A DNA stretch of 64,000 nucleotides from Epiperipatus broadwayi (GCA_028023455.1 JAQFVV010006312.1:2767898-2831897), one strand, 5' to 3'; numbered from the stretch's first letter, positions 9,762 through 22,172 are shown. The notes: generated from the letters alone by a model not told the origin. Program-made: numbers and translations.

Positions 9762-10205
9762 TAACTTAATAATAAACTACTAAATAAAAGATGTTTGCTA
9801 ATTATTTTAGTACACCTTAAGCCATTAGGTAAATGTTTTATTGCATGATCTGATACCATTACCACTTAAAATTTATCATATTTATTGGTGTGGTATTGTG
9901 GTCTGTAAATAATCTTCTGAATTATTTTTTGTCATTATTATGTATTTATTAAGGTCTGCATTATCTGATTACCAAATTTATATTTATATTATTTATGTTT
10001 TTGTTTGTGAACCAAGACTCATGTAGAAAAAATATATTATAATAATTACTATTTGCATTGATGTATTATATATTAGGTCATTAATGTTGTAGTTTTGATT
10101 CATTTCAACTGAAGCAGATATAAAGAGCAAGATGACTTATCATTATTATTAGTAATATTTAACACAAAGAAAAAGTTTTAGGGATAATTGATATTTGGCA
10201 TTGAT
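9762..10205. other. AT-rich sequence, nothing recognised
   Basis: No reading frame or repeat structure was seen between the RTE-like fragment and the coiled-coil region. Confidence 0.5.
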
Positions 10206-11498
10206 ATGGAAAGTTTTAATTTGGGTTGATCACAAGATTTGCAGTCACTTGATACACAAACTCCATATTATGATATTGATTCAGGAAGAGAAATTATAGA
10301 TTTAAGTATAAGTAGTGTGGAAGATAAAGTACAAAAGGATCTACACAAAATTACACTGAGTCAACTAGCCACAAAGATGCAGAGTCAGATGCAAAAAATG
10401 TATTTAAAATTTAATAAATCAGAGAAAAGATCTCAGAGTCAGATGCAGGAAATGAGAGAAATTCATCAGAGTCTGATGTAAAGCTTAGAGAGTATCAATG
10501 AGAAGAAAAGAATTGATGAAATTCATCAGAATCAGATGAAAAGAGTAGATGAAATTTATCAGAGGCATTATGAGGAAAATCAGAAATGTATTAAAATAGT
10601 TAATAAAGATAATGAACTAATTAATGAAAGTATAGAGCAAAGTAAACAGCTTACAAAGTTAGTAAAAGCTGAAAATGAAAGAGGAGAAAAATGTTAATTG
10701 GTACATGTTTTCTTCCAGAAAATATTGAAGTGGAAAGAGAATTGATTTATAAGGAATATGAGAAGGAAGAGGTAGAGAAGAAAATCCAGAATTGGATAGA
10801 AGAAATAAAGGAATGTTCTCAAAGTCAAGAAAAAGAAATAAAAATAGATTCTCAGAGTAAAGTAGAAAATTTAGAAATTTTAGAGGATGAGTTGCAGAAA
10901 GTTACTGATATTACCAGTAACAAATTTAAAGACAAAATATAAAGCATGGTTTCAAAATGAATTCTTGACTATTTAAATACTAACCCAAAAATCAATAGTT
11001 GTAAAAAAGGTTTTATGTGAAAGTCTTAAGAATTTAATATCCAGTGTATGGTGTATAATGAAAGAAATTAATCAATATAGAGATTTTGGTAAAGCAAAAA
11101 TAAAGTTTAAATTTACATATGCAGAAAAAATTAAAATGAATTTCATTAATAAGAGAAATGACAAAAACAAAAGAATAAGTATGGTGAAAGTAACTCAAGG
11201 ACAAAACCTAAAAAGAAATTTGATGTAAATTTTTATAAGGAAAATGTTAATCCAGTAAGAGATGGAGTTAATGCTAAGGTTAAACTCAAGATAATAAGGA
11301 TTAAATGTCTTAGTGAGAAGTTTATTCAAGGTAAAGATGTATGGAAGGCAAGGGTAGAACTCAATTGTAAAAATCGAATAAGGTTTGAGAAAAATTCTAT
11401 TAATGGGTATAGTTATAAAGAGAGAAATAGAAGAAAAAGAGAATTGAATTTAAAAGGAACATTCAGTGCCCCAGGTTTATTACATTTTTCTAAATAAA
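10206..11498 (+). pseudogene. Broken coiled-coil protein gene, gag-like
   Basis: From the ATG at 10206 one frame runs to about 10696, interrupted by TGA (10227) and TAA (10479). It is rich in Q, E, K, I and M, with heptad-like spacing and recurrent QSQM / EIHQ repeats. A second frame (10691-10942) continues with acidic-basic helices (ELIYKEYEKEEVEKKIQNWIEEIKE). A third, without an ATG, spans about 11161-11498, is strongly basic (KARVELNCKNRIRF, YSYKERNRRKREL) and ends at TAA. A long coiled coil followed by a basic tail would suit a retroelement Gag, but no RT or protease lies next to it. I do not recognise the family. Confidence 0.5.
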
Positions 11499-12507
<1,009 letters not shown>

Positions 12508-12597
12508 ATTACAAGCATAAAGCTAAACTAGTCAATATAAAATCAAAACTACCCCAAATCTAAAATTAAACCAGACCAGCATAAAAATAATATTAAA

Positions 12598-12641
12598 ACA
12601 CAACCTAAGGTTTCACTGCTACAAGCAGACTTCTCAAGTGT
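12598..12641 (-). ncRNA. Hammerhead-like terminal motif (minus Penelope copy)
   Basis: Mirror image of the motif at 13502-13545, inside the palindrome arm and identical to it. Confidence 0.45.
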
Positions 12642-12676
12642 AAAGAATTACAAAAAACCACACATTATATATACTA

Positions 12677-13060
12677 TTAAAAACTATCCACAAATCCATT
12701 CACTTCCCATCCACCCTTAATATTAAAAGAACTCTTAAATAAGTTAATTGCTTCAGAATAATAAATTTTCAATAATAAAGACTCTTTAATTCTTCTTTTG
12801 ATTTCATTTCTCTCAAAGAAGACAACCTTAGCTTCATCAAAATCAATAGTGTGACCTGTATCTTTTTCATGGACATACAAAGCAGAACTAAGATATCTAT
12901 TTTTAGCTCTACTTTTATGAACCTTTATTCTTTCATTTAAACTCAAACTACTCTGACCTATGTAAACCTTCTTACAAAATAAACAAGGAATAAAATATAC
13001 CACACCAGGAATAGTCTTTCTATCAAAAACTTCTTTTGTATTATTTAATAAATTATTCAT
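12677..13060 (-). pseudogene. Penelope GIY-YIG endonuclease domain (minus copy)
   Basis: 127 open codons, truncated at the N-terminus so that the RT domain is missing. The GIY-YIG core is visible: VVY (residues 20-22) and YIG (33-35), with a CxxC pair (26, 29) between them, the catalytic-type Arg at 44 and His at 48. KDTGHTIDFDEAKVVF follows, and then a helical end. GIY-YIG endonucleases nick the target for Penelope retrotransposition. This copy differs from the plus copy at two residues (A/V at 52, D/G near the end). It has no start of its own; the first codons follow from the truncation point. Confidence 0.85.
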
Positions 13061-13082
13061 TGCTTGGAAAAGGGGTGTTACA

Positions 13083-13466
13083 TTGAATAATTTATTAAAT
13101 AATACAAAAGAAGTTTTTGATAGAAAGACTATTCCTGGTGTGGTATATTTTATTCCTTGTTTATTTTGTAAGAAGGTTTACATAGGTCAGAGTAGTTTGA
13201 GTTTAAATGAAAGAATAAAGGTTCATAAAAGTAGAGTTAAAAATAGATATCTTAGTTCTGCTTTGTATGTCCATGAAAAAGATACAGGTCACACTATTGA
13301 TTTTGATGAAGCTAAGGTTGTCTTCTTTGAGAGAAATGAAATCAAAAGAAGAATTAAAGAGTCTTTATTATTGAAAATTTATTATTCTGAAGCAATTAAC
13401 TTATTTAAGAGTTCTTTTAATATTAAGGGTGGATGGGAAGTGAATGGATTTGTGGGTAGTTTTTAA
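13083..13466 (+). pseudogene. Penelope GIY-YIG endonuclease domain (plus copy)
   Basis: Same 127-residue domain as the minus copy, in the opposite orientation. The frame opens with TTG after the spacer, so there is no true initiation codon. It should be read as the C-terminal end of a larger RT-endonuclease ORF. All core motifs (VVY, CxxC, YIG, Arg, His) are present and the frame is intact to its TAA. It is much closer to the minus copy than to the 21.8 kb copy. Confidence 0.85.
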
Positions 13467-13491
13467 TAGTATATATAATGTGTGGTTTTTT

Positions 13492-13556
13492 GTAATTCTT
13501 TACACTTGAGAAGTCTGCTTGTAGCAGTGAAACCTTAGGTTGTGTTTTAATATTAT
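13492..13556 (+). ncRNA. Hammerhead-like terminal motif (plus Penelope copy)
   Basis: Inner stem I is ACAC (13502-13505) with GTGT (13542-13545); a weaker outer helix pairs 13492-13496 with 13552-13556. Next come TTGAGAA where CTGANGA is expected (two departures, C3 and G8), a stem II hairpin CTGC/GCAG, GAAA (13529-13532), and a 3-bp stem III (ACC/GGT, loop TTA) ending at the T-T cleavage position 13540-13541. The fold matches a type I hammerhead but the core substitutions would probably impair it. The motif is conserved in all three copies of the family. Confidence 0.45.
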
Positions 13557-13583
13557 TTTTATGCTGGTCTGGTTTAATTTTAG

Positions 13584-13585
<2 letters not shown>

Positions 13586-13675
<90 letters not shown>
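13586..13675. repeat. (TA)n microsatellite, 90 bp
   Basis: An alternating TA tract that directly truncates the right Penelope arm. Confidence 0.95.
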
Positions 13676-13678
<3 letters not shown>

Positions 13679-13890
13679 TTATTAACCTGTTATTTTTCTA
13701 TTTTTTGTTAATTTTCTTAATTAATAGAAGAAAAATCAATTACATATACCTTTATTTCAACTTGCTTAAGATTATGTGTTTCTTTTTTTAAATAATGTAG
13801 GTTAAAGTTATATAATTTTTAAAAATTAGTTTCTTGTTCTGTTAATGTATTTGACCACAGGGGTCACTTTTTCAAGGGGAGATAATTAAT

Positions 13891-13920
13891 TCTTGACATA
13901 TGTCAAGACATGTATAAAAG
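13891..13920 (+). promoter_or_regulatory. Candidate promoter: palindrome plus TATA box
   Basis: A perfect 18-bp palindrome (TCTTGACATATGTCAAGA, 13891-13908) is followed four bases later by TATAAAAG (13913-13920). Upstream is a purine run AAGGGGAGAT (about 13874), and downstream come repeated TCTGATCTG words (13944-13990). This resembles the start of an LTR, with a polypurine tract and then a TATA promoter. I found no partner LTR in the window, so it could be a solo LTR or a host promoter. Confidence 0.35.
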
Positions 13921-14030
13921 CAAATGATCATCATTTTTCAGGGTCTGATCTGTCTGATCTGAAACTCAGGCCTATCTGGTCTGATCTGTTTGCTCCTTCA
14001 TTTCATCATTTCTTGGTGGACTGCTGCGCA

Positions 14031-15289
14031 CTGCAATTTTAATAATAGTGGTAATTTTTTATAATTATTTTAATTTATCTAAAATATAAAGTTATTAATT
14101 TTATTTCTATTTGAACCTACAATGCAGTGTTGAACTACATTTTAAGCAATTCTGATTTTTATTGCCTTAATTCAATTTGAACTCAATTTTAACTACTAAC
14201 AATGCTACAGAAAAATAATTTGTTTATTATAAATAAATCTCATTGATTGTGCTTAAAATAGATTTTAAAGGAAGCCATGTGATATGTTTATTTGCATTAA
14301 TTCATAGAATTATGCTGAACATTGTCCTAATTTACTCTTCAATAGTATTCATTATTTTTTTTATAAAAAGTAAAGTGGGAAGTTAATTATTTTACACTGT
14401 TTACACCTTGAGTCAAGAATAAGCCACAACATTGCCTATTCTATTTATTATGAATTGCTATAAAGACTAAGACATATGGATTCTAATAAATATAATAAAT
14501 GCTTATTTAAAAAAATGATCTGTACAATTGCAAAATAACCTGTCATCTTTAGCACAGGATAAATTATTATTTAAGTGTGTTTGCTTTCTCTGAAATAATG
14601 CTACTTAAAAAAAACTTGGGAGAAAGTCGAATTTGACAAAATGTTTTTTTTTAAATATCCATGATAACCTGAATATGCTTCATTTTCTCCATATTTTATT
14701 ATAAAATACTTTAAATGGAAGTGAATTGAGGGAACTAAGAATTACATTTATCTATAAAAAAATAGTTTGTAGAAATACCTTACAATGAACATTTGATATG
14801 CATTGTACTATTTGTGGACTATTGAATTTAATAATGTTTCCAAAAAGGAAAATTGCTAAAATTTAAATAGAAAAATGACTTTTATTGTTAAACTAAATTA
14901 AGCTTGCTTTTGAATGTGCTTCTTTTAAAAGAAGATAAGTAAAAATAATGTACCACCTATTTCCATGGAACCACAAAGTCTGAAAATTTTAATGGAATGA
15001 AATTGTGTTATTCCTAGACATCACCAAATGAATATTTTCCAGCTAGCTGTTTTACATTGACCAATTTATTGAAATATACTCAAGCCTAGTATTTAATTTA
15101 GAATTAAGAACTGTATTAATATTTTCTTTTTATGAATATCTGGAAGGTATATTTGTTGTATTAAAAGACAATGTTTATTACTCGCTTGGTACAGATGCTT
15201 CATCACATTAACAACATACTGAGGAAGGCTTTATGCTCTCAACAGACAACTTATTATGGAATGTGCTGCTAATGAACTAAGGTGTTTTA

Positions 15290-15290
<1 letters not shown>
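14031..15290. other. AT-rich sequence, nothing recognised
   Basis: No supportable gene. The segment ends with a (CA)n(TA)n microsatellite at about 15291-15327. Confidence 0.5.

Positions 15291-15327
<37 letters not shown>
15291..15327. repeat. (CA)n(TA)n compound microsatellite
   Basis: A CA run (about 15291-15304) passes directly into TA repeats. Confidence 0.9.
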
Positions 15328-18300
15328 CATTATTTTCTTTGTTTTATTATTGTTATGAAAATATTTCTATGTCAAGGTAAATTTTCTTTTTGTTATTATT
15401 GTCTTTAATGGGTTTATGATTGAATGGATAAGTATTCCTACACATAATAAGATAAATTTCATATCATTTAATATTTTCTGGTTAAGGTAAACATTATAAT
15501 GCTTTTATGTAGTAGAGATATTTATCTCCTAGGAGAGATTTATGAGTGTTTCATTCGATCGTTGGTAAAACAGCCAGAGTGCGATTATCAGAAGTCCAAA
15601 ATTTTCATAATTTTTGTGTAGAAACAATGATTTACTTTTAAATTTTAATATAATTAAATATTTATTAGTCTCATATTATTTATATTTATTTTAAAATTAT
15701 GTCCACTTTATTTCTATGAATTTTATATTATGCTTTGCATATATGTGTGTATTTCTTATCTCATGCAGAATTTTAGTATGCATTATCTTTAAATATTTTT
15801 ATAGTCACTTAACTAATTATTAAATTGTCGATTTCAGACATTGCTTATTGTATGCTAAGTTTTAATGTGAATATTTATTTAGTCAGCTTTCTCAGTGATA
15901 GTTTGTTATCTTGCCATCAGTCAGCTTGAGATAAATGTCTCAGAACTGTAGGCTTTATTGATATTGTTTGTTTGCTTTTTTGTACTTTGTGGGATGGAGT
16001 GCTCTGCCCATTGTTCACATATTATACCATGAGTTGATAGTGCTTTATATTTTGTGATAGTTATCACACCCCATTAAGGTACTTAGATACCTGGAAGGAT
16101 CATAACTTTGGTGCATTTTCCATTTTTCTTATGTGCTGAGACAACATCCACACATACCGTGTTCCTTAAATATTGGTATTGGAAGACACCATACTTTGTT
16201 CATGTTATTTTTCTCTGCAGATCTTATGTTTCACCTATCCCTCATGATGTGATTAAATGCTTTTCCACAGTAGTAGGTGAGATTATTTGTGTATTAGATA
16301 TGATATGTCAATGATAAGTTAGTTATTGAAGAGTTAGGTCTTCAGGTTGTACTTTGTTTACAGTGCTTGGTTAAGTATAACAAAGTCTGTATTGTGGTAC
16401 GGTGTTGTTTCAGCCAGCCATAAGCAAAACAACAAGATGTTCAGAATTTAAATACTTATTATTTAGCACATGGCATAATAGGCAATATATATCTTCAATA
16501 TATTTGTCTTCATCATCTTGAGCACATCACTGATGGAATTGTTGGTTATTTAATACTACATATTGTATTTTTATTATTATTATGTGGGAAATAACACTGT
16601 ATGAGATGTGTGTATATGACTTCTGATGAATGAACCATTTCCTGTTCTATATTTTATCTAAAAATAAAAATGGTGCCAAGCTTGAATCTGATAGGTATCA
16701 TCCCAGCTTGCTTATTCAAACCTAGCAGAGTATAATTCAGATTAACAGTAATTCACACTGTAAGAAAGTGTATTATTAGTTGTTACCTGACCAAGGTATA
16801 TTTTAATTAAATTAAATTGCTCAGATATGACTTGAGCCATTATTATTATTATTTCTTTAAACCCAAATTTTTTAAATGGGATAATTTAGCTAAGTTTGAA
16901 ATTCAGATAAACTTGCCAATGTCAAACCAATATCTCCATAGAGCATAGTTGGTTAAATAAGTCACTCAAATATTTTTGTTAAAACCTAAGATAGGTTGAT
17001 AATGAGGTCAGAAAGCATTACCTATGTACCATCCCATCAAATAATGTAACATCATCTATGTTTAGAAAATCGCTTCAACTTTATTGTAAATAAGTTGTTG
17101 TTTATGTTGCTTTATAAGTTATTAATAAATGTATTTATTATTACTTAAAATCGAGTTTTTGTTTTTCTATATGTGATTTGTTTTGAGTTCACAATGTTCA
17201 CAATCTTAACAATTCTGCTTTCTAATACAAAACCTGGGTAAACAGATAACTAATTCCTGCCTATCTAAATCTCAATGTTTTCAAATGGTAAAAATTATTT
17301 TTTTTATAAAGGCTTCAATTCCAAAAATTGGGATTGTAATAAAAAGAAATTAAGATTTATTTGATATTGCTTAATATTATTTAGACTATTTTTCTAGACT
17401 GCACATTGCTGATTTGTCTATTTAAAAATAAAAGATACAATAATCATTTTTGATTATGTGAATGGTGTTATTGATAGTGGTAGTAGAAAAACATAAAAAG
17501 TACTACTTTTTTTCTACTTCGAATGATATCCTGGATAAAAGACTATGACTATTCTAAATTTTGTATATTTTATTTACACAATTGTTTAGAAAATTAAATA
17601 TCTCTTTGAGTAATTATTATTATTGTTACAATATAGTAGGAAGCACTATCTTATAAGAGAAACACATGTCTCCTATGGTCTACCAGGATGTCAGTCATTT
17701 TATTTGGAACACAATATTATAGTACAACTTTTTAAAAAAATGTACAAAGAACCCTGAGATCATTATTAAATCAATCACAGATGTATTTGTTTAGATTATG
17801 ATGATGGTAGTGGCCAAAAAAATTTGTGATTATTTTCCATGTGCCACTAGAAATGTACCTTATATTTTACTTTGCAAGTGTAGAGCATCCTAGATCATGC
17901 TATTATATAATTTGGTGACTAATAAGTTATTATCATCAAGATATTTAAAATGAAGATTCATAGAAGATATTATTCAATGTGCATTATTATTATTTTTACT
18001 CAGAGGATATATTTTGATTGAGGAAGATTTGTGTCTTAAAAATTTAACATAGGATGACGTAAAGTTTTTCCTCTTTCTAGAGTAATTTATTTACATATTG
18101 TATAATTATGCATTTTTATTATTGCCTTAATATTTTTCCCTTTATTTTAATAGCTGTCTCTGGAGTAACCATTATTATGTAAATATGTAATCACCACTGA
18201 GCAATTCCCAAAAAACACTTTTATTGTGATTTATAATAAGTGTATCTCATATTTCTTTTATCATGATAATTATTATTCTCACATTCCATTTATCCTTTAT

Positions 18301-19590
18301 CATCATCTTCTTTTTGGACCGGATTGATATCTGACTCAATGGTTTTATTACCAAAATTAAAAACTTATTTTTTGTTAAATTTCTATGTTAAAAAAAAATT
18401 AAATTATTTAAAAAGAGTACATACTCTTTTTATATTTAAAATAGGTCATTTTAATTTTTTATTTATTTATAGAATAGATTTTAAAATAGTTTTTTTTCAC
18501 TGGTTGTTTTTAATCAATTTGATTAAAAACAAGCAAGCTTGTTAATTACCTTCCCATCACTTTTATTTTATTCATTTCTAAGTTCATTCTAAAAGTGGAG
18601 ATTTAATTTTGTGTTGTTGTTTTTGTTTAAATAATTCCTGATTAGAATTCCTCATTAGATTGAGCAGGAGATTAAGATTTGCCATGCCCTACGATTTAGA
18701 ATTCAACAACAGGAAAAGTTTTCACAGGAATTGTAGTGTGGTATAAATGACCCCGCAAATTTTGGGACAATAGTTTTTATTCTTGACTAACACACTACTT
18801 CAAAGTGAGATTCAGTATTTTTTTACACACTTTGATTATAGCTTGTTGAGATTCATAGTATTTTGGTAGGAGTTTGGACATTTAATTCATTTTAAAAACT
18901 TGCAATTGTTAACATACTTTGTTGCTTTACAAGATGTCAAAACTTACTATTCTACATTTTGTCATCATCAATATGTCTTACTAGCTTAACCCAAAAAATG
19001 GACCCATGCCTGCTGACTTTTCTTCAGTTATGCTGTAAAAGTCTAAGATAAGCCAGATCCCCAATATGCCTCGACCCTTGCCTCTGTCAAAATGGAACAC
19101 CTGAAATAGGAACTCAAATAAAAGTGCACACTCCTTGAAAATATGCAAACATTGCTTTACCATAAGGTAAATATTTTTTTATATTCTTTCCAGGGTCAAT
19201 TCTTTTAGTTAAATCTCTACTCAATCTAATAAATTTGTAATCTTTATAATTATTTAACTTTGCTTTCAATTTTGTGTTTCTGAGAGTGTCTAATGAGTTT
19301 ATATTTTTATATGTTTAATATATAGCTATTTATAAGCCAACTTTTTATAAATGCTTTAGCAGTCTTGTGTAATTTTAAATTGGCTTACCTATATTTAGTT
19401 TATTGTTCAATAATTGATTTAAAATAATGTGTTTGCACTTTTGCAAACCACAAAATCTTTTGACTGGTGGTTTATCATGTTTATTGTTCTAATTTTCTGT
19501 AGTTAGAGATTTCTTTTCTTATTTTCTAGATTACGTAAGATCATAATCATATTTTTTGTTTGGCTTGCACATAAATTGATTCCAAATTGT
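15328..19590. other. Unassigned AT-rich intergenic sequence
   Basis: About 4.3 kb with only short open frames, none with a recognisable motif. No tRNA and no strong repeat was seen. Confidence 0.5.
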
Positions 19591-19599
19591 TTTAAAGGT

Positions 19600-20635
19600 A
19601 GTACATCAGAGGGCTGTCCTACTGGTAATATTACATTCTTGTCTCAGTGCATTATTCTGGTGCAGGAAATGCTCGCTGGTGCCATTTCGTCAATTTCCTG
19701 CAAGACCGTATATTTTTAATATAACTCTGAATTGGAAGCTAGGATTGTTGTTCTTTTATAAGTCACCAGCAGGAAGATGATATTAATTCCTTTTCATAAA
19801 TTATAGTGAAAAAAATGTTTCTGTTAAAGCATTTAATGTTTTAATATTTTCTGCTCATATGCACTATCTGATAAACTAACTTATAAAAAATTTAGAGCAG
19901 CATTTATATTTGCTTGCTAGATTTATTTTATCTTTACATGTGGCTTTAAATTTTATCAGAGTGTGTACTCAGAATTTGGTTTATAAGTTTATTTGTAATT
20001 CACTTTCTTGAAATGCTTGGGCAGACGTAACTGGTTTTCTAATTATTTACTTGTCTCCCACTAAGAACTCTAATTATTCTTCTCAGATAAGTTTTGTCCA
20101 ATTGTTTGGTTGGGAATTTGTGAGTTTTAAATGTCTGTTTTCTTTTCATTCTAGATTTAAAATTTTATTAATTTGAAATCATTTACATCGGAGTATTTTT
20201 TAAGTTCATTATTTCATTAAACTGAAGATATAAATTTCTTCCTGTTTGTATAATTTATACTCTGATGTATTAATCATATTTTCCTTTTATTCTTGGGGTA
20301 AATCATCTTTGCTATGGATGTAATATAAGATGCAGCTTCTACTGGCAATATGATGTTCCTGGTCCCAACGCATTTTCTGGGCCAAGAAATGCTTGCTGGC
20401 ACTGTTTTTGTTGATTTATTTCAAGAATGTATTGTTTTTTTTTTAAAGTGTCATAGCATCATCCGGGACGTGAACCCACAACCCGAGCAACTGCCTGCAA
20501 ATGCAAGGCAGTTGTGCTGACCTCTCAACCACCAATGCAAGACAAGAATGTATTGTTTCGTATCTGTGAAAGGGAAAACCAGTGTTATTGAGGAATTCTC
20601 GGTTGAAACAAATTGTTTCCTCCCTTTATAATTCA
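19600..20635. repeat. Old duplication, second copy interrupted by a SINE
   Basis: The segment at about 19605-19720 resembles 20335-20437: both contain CTACTGG.AATAT, CTGG, GC.TT.TCTGG, GAAATGCT.GCTGG.. and end with a similar ..TTTC...AAGA. They lie about 730 bp apart. The copies are diverged. The second continues beyond the SINE at 20438-20542. The nature of the repeated unit is unknown. Confidence 0.5.
20422..20558 (-). mobile_element. tRNA-derived SINE with perfect target-site duplication
   Basis: The body is 20438-20542 on the minus strand, flanked by the identical 16-mer CAAGAATGTATTGTTT (20422-20437 and 20543-20558). Read on the minus strand it contains an A-box-like TGGTTGAGAGGT (20520-20531), a hairpin AACTGCC/GGCAGTT and a B box GGTTCACGTCC (20466-20476). 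Then follow a short unique tail GATGCTATGACAC and poly-A. It is a minimal SINE of about 105 bp, essentially a tRNA-like RNA with a few bases of tail, presumably mobilised by a LINE. The TSD proves retrotransposition. Confidence 0.88.
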
Positions 20636-20975
20636 ATGTTAAAAAATTAGTCTGTCTGCCAAAGCTTTGAATTTTTATACTTTCCGATACATGCCTGATA
20701 TAACCCTATTTATTGTATTCTAAACTTTTACCTTATAATTTATATTTCTTATAAATAAAATTTAAAATTTGTTTCAACTTAATTTGGCTGATGTTTGTCT
20801 TAGTGCTTTTATTTCTCAATTGTTTAAACAATATTTAAGATTTCTTGTTTCTCCCTGAATCTAGTCAGTGCAAACCATCATCCTCATCCATTTTGATCAC
20901 AGTAAATAAATTTTCCAGATATGTAGTAATTTGGTGGCACCCTCTGCAATCAGGATGACTTGAGTGTCCATGACC

Positions 20976-20994
20976 ATATATATATATATATATA
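20976..20994. repeat. (TA)n at the 5' truncation point of a Penelope copy
   Basis: A short TA tract immediately before Penelope sequence begins. Confidence 0.9.
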
Positions 20995-21012
20995 AGCAGT
21001 ATTGATGTTCTT

Positions 21013-21546
21013 TTGTCTGTATTGATTAAGAAAAGTTCTTTATCAAAAAATAAAATTAAGGTAATTAAAGATTTGCTTTTGTTATTGGAAGATTCTATGT
21101 ATTTTACTTATAGAGGTAATTTTTATAAGATTAAGGAAGGTTGGATAATAGGTTATATTATTTCTCCTTTAGTATGTTCAGTTTATATTAGTTTTATGGA
21201 AGAGGAAATTATTATTAAAAAGAATTGTTTATATATAAAATTATTTGTCAGATATGTTGATGATTGTTTATTTGTAGTTGAGAATGATAAATTGGAGGAA
21301 TTTGTAAATGAGTTTAATTGTTTTGATCCTTCTATAAAATTTGTGTTAGAAGGAGGGGGGTTAGATTTTGGTAAGTTAAAATTTTTAGATCTTTTGGTGA
21401 TTAGAAATGTAGAAACTAATTGTTTATTGTGCAGTCATTTAGTTAAAAGTAAAGAATTAAGATCTATAATTAAACCTGATAGATATCAGTCTGTATCTCA
21501 TAAAGTAGCTGCTTTAAGGAATTATTTCATAGAAATATTAAATTAA
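21013..21546 (+). pseudogene. Penelope reverse transcriptase fragment
   Basis: 177 open codons, with frame continuity upstream to 20995, so the first ATG-like codon is not a real start. RT features: SMYFTYRGNFYK (residues 28-39), a G..ISPLVCSVYISFMEEE motif (47-65, where other PLEs have MGSPLSP) and the catalytic RYVDDC box (80-85). The hydrophobic KLKFLDLLVIRN follows, and SHKVAALRNY is near the end. In PLEs this domain makes cDNA primed at the nicked target. The fingers and most of the palm upstream are missing. Confidence 0.9.
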
Positions 21547-21566
21547 ATAATTTTAGTGGGGTTGCT

Positions 21567-21773
21567 TTGTTTCAGAAATATCAATTTTATAAAGATTACT
21601 TGAGTGTTGGATACTCTGATAAATTTGTTAAAAGTATTTTATTTAATAGTAATATTTGTAAGGATGTAAAGGTTAAAGAGAAATATGATTTTATTTCTTT
21701 GCCATTTAAATTGTCTTCTTATAAAATTGTGTGTAGAAATAGTATATTGTTTGGAAATAAAAAAATTGCTTGA
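21567..21773 (+). pseudogene. Penelope RT-to-endonuclease linker
   Basis: 68 codons in a different frame, joining the RT remnant to the GIY-YIG domain. The segment is rich in K, Y, F and S (FKLSSYKIVCRNSILFGNKK). It matches the position of the PLE linker and is separated from both neighbours by single frame breaks. Confidence 0.7.
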
Positions 21774-21788
21774 AAAAGGGGTGTTACA

Positions 21789-22172
21789 TTGAATAATTTA
21801 TTAAATAATATAAAAGAAGTTTTTGATAGTAAGACTATTCCTGGTGTAGTATATTTTATTCGTTGTTTATTTTGTAAAAAGGTTTACATAGGTCAGAGTA
21901 GTTTGAGTTTAAATGAAAGAATAAAGGTTCATAAAAGTAGAGTTAAAAATAGATATCTTAGTTCTGCTTTGTATGTCTATGAAAAAGATACAGGCCACAC
22001 TATTGATTTTGATGAAGCTAAGGTTGTCTTCTTTGAGAGAAATGAAATCAAAAGAAGAATTAAAGAGTCCTTATTATTGAAAATGTATTATTCTGAAGCA
22101 ATTAACTTATTTAAGAGTTCTTTTAATATTAAGGGTGGATGGGAAGTGAATGGATTTGTGGGTGGTTTTTAA
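21789..22172 (+). pseudogene. Penelope GIY-YIG endonuclease domain (third copy)
   Basis: 127 residues aligning without gaps to the two palindrome copies, with scattered substitutions (for example P to R in IRC, H to Y in YVYEK). VVY, CxxC, YIG, Arg44 and His48 are retained. It lies 15 bp after the linker frame ends and is read as the C-terminus of the same disrupted ORF. Confidence 0.88.

Noticed and set aside
13083-13466. Treating the 127-residue GIY-YIG frames as intact small genes
   Set aside because: Comparison with 21013-22172 shows they are the C-terminal end of a larger RT-endonuclease ORF cut by 5' truncation; there is no ATG in the plus copy.
16108-16314. 68-codon open frame
   Set aside because: No recognisable motif, no supporting context; hydrophobic/aromatic composition expected of AT-rich noise.
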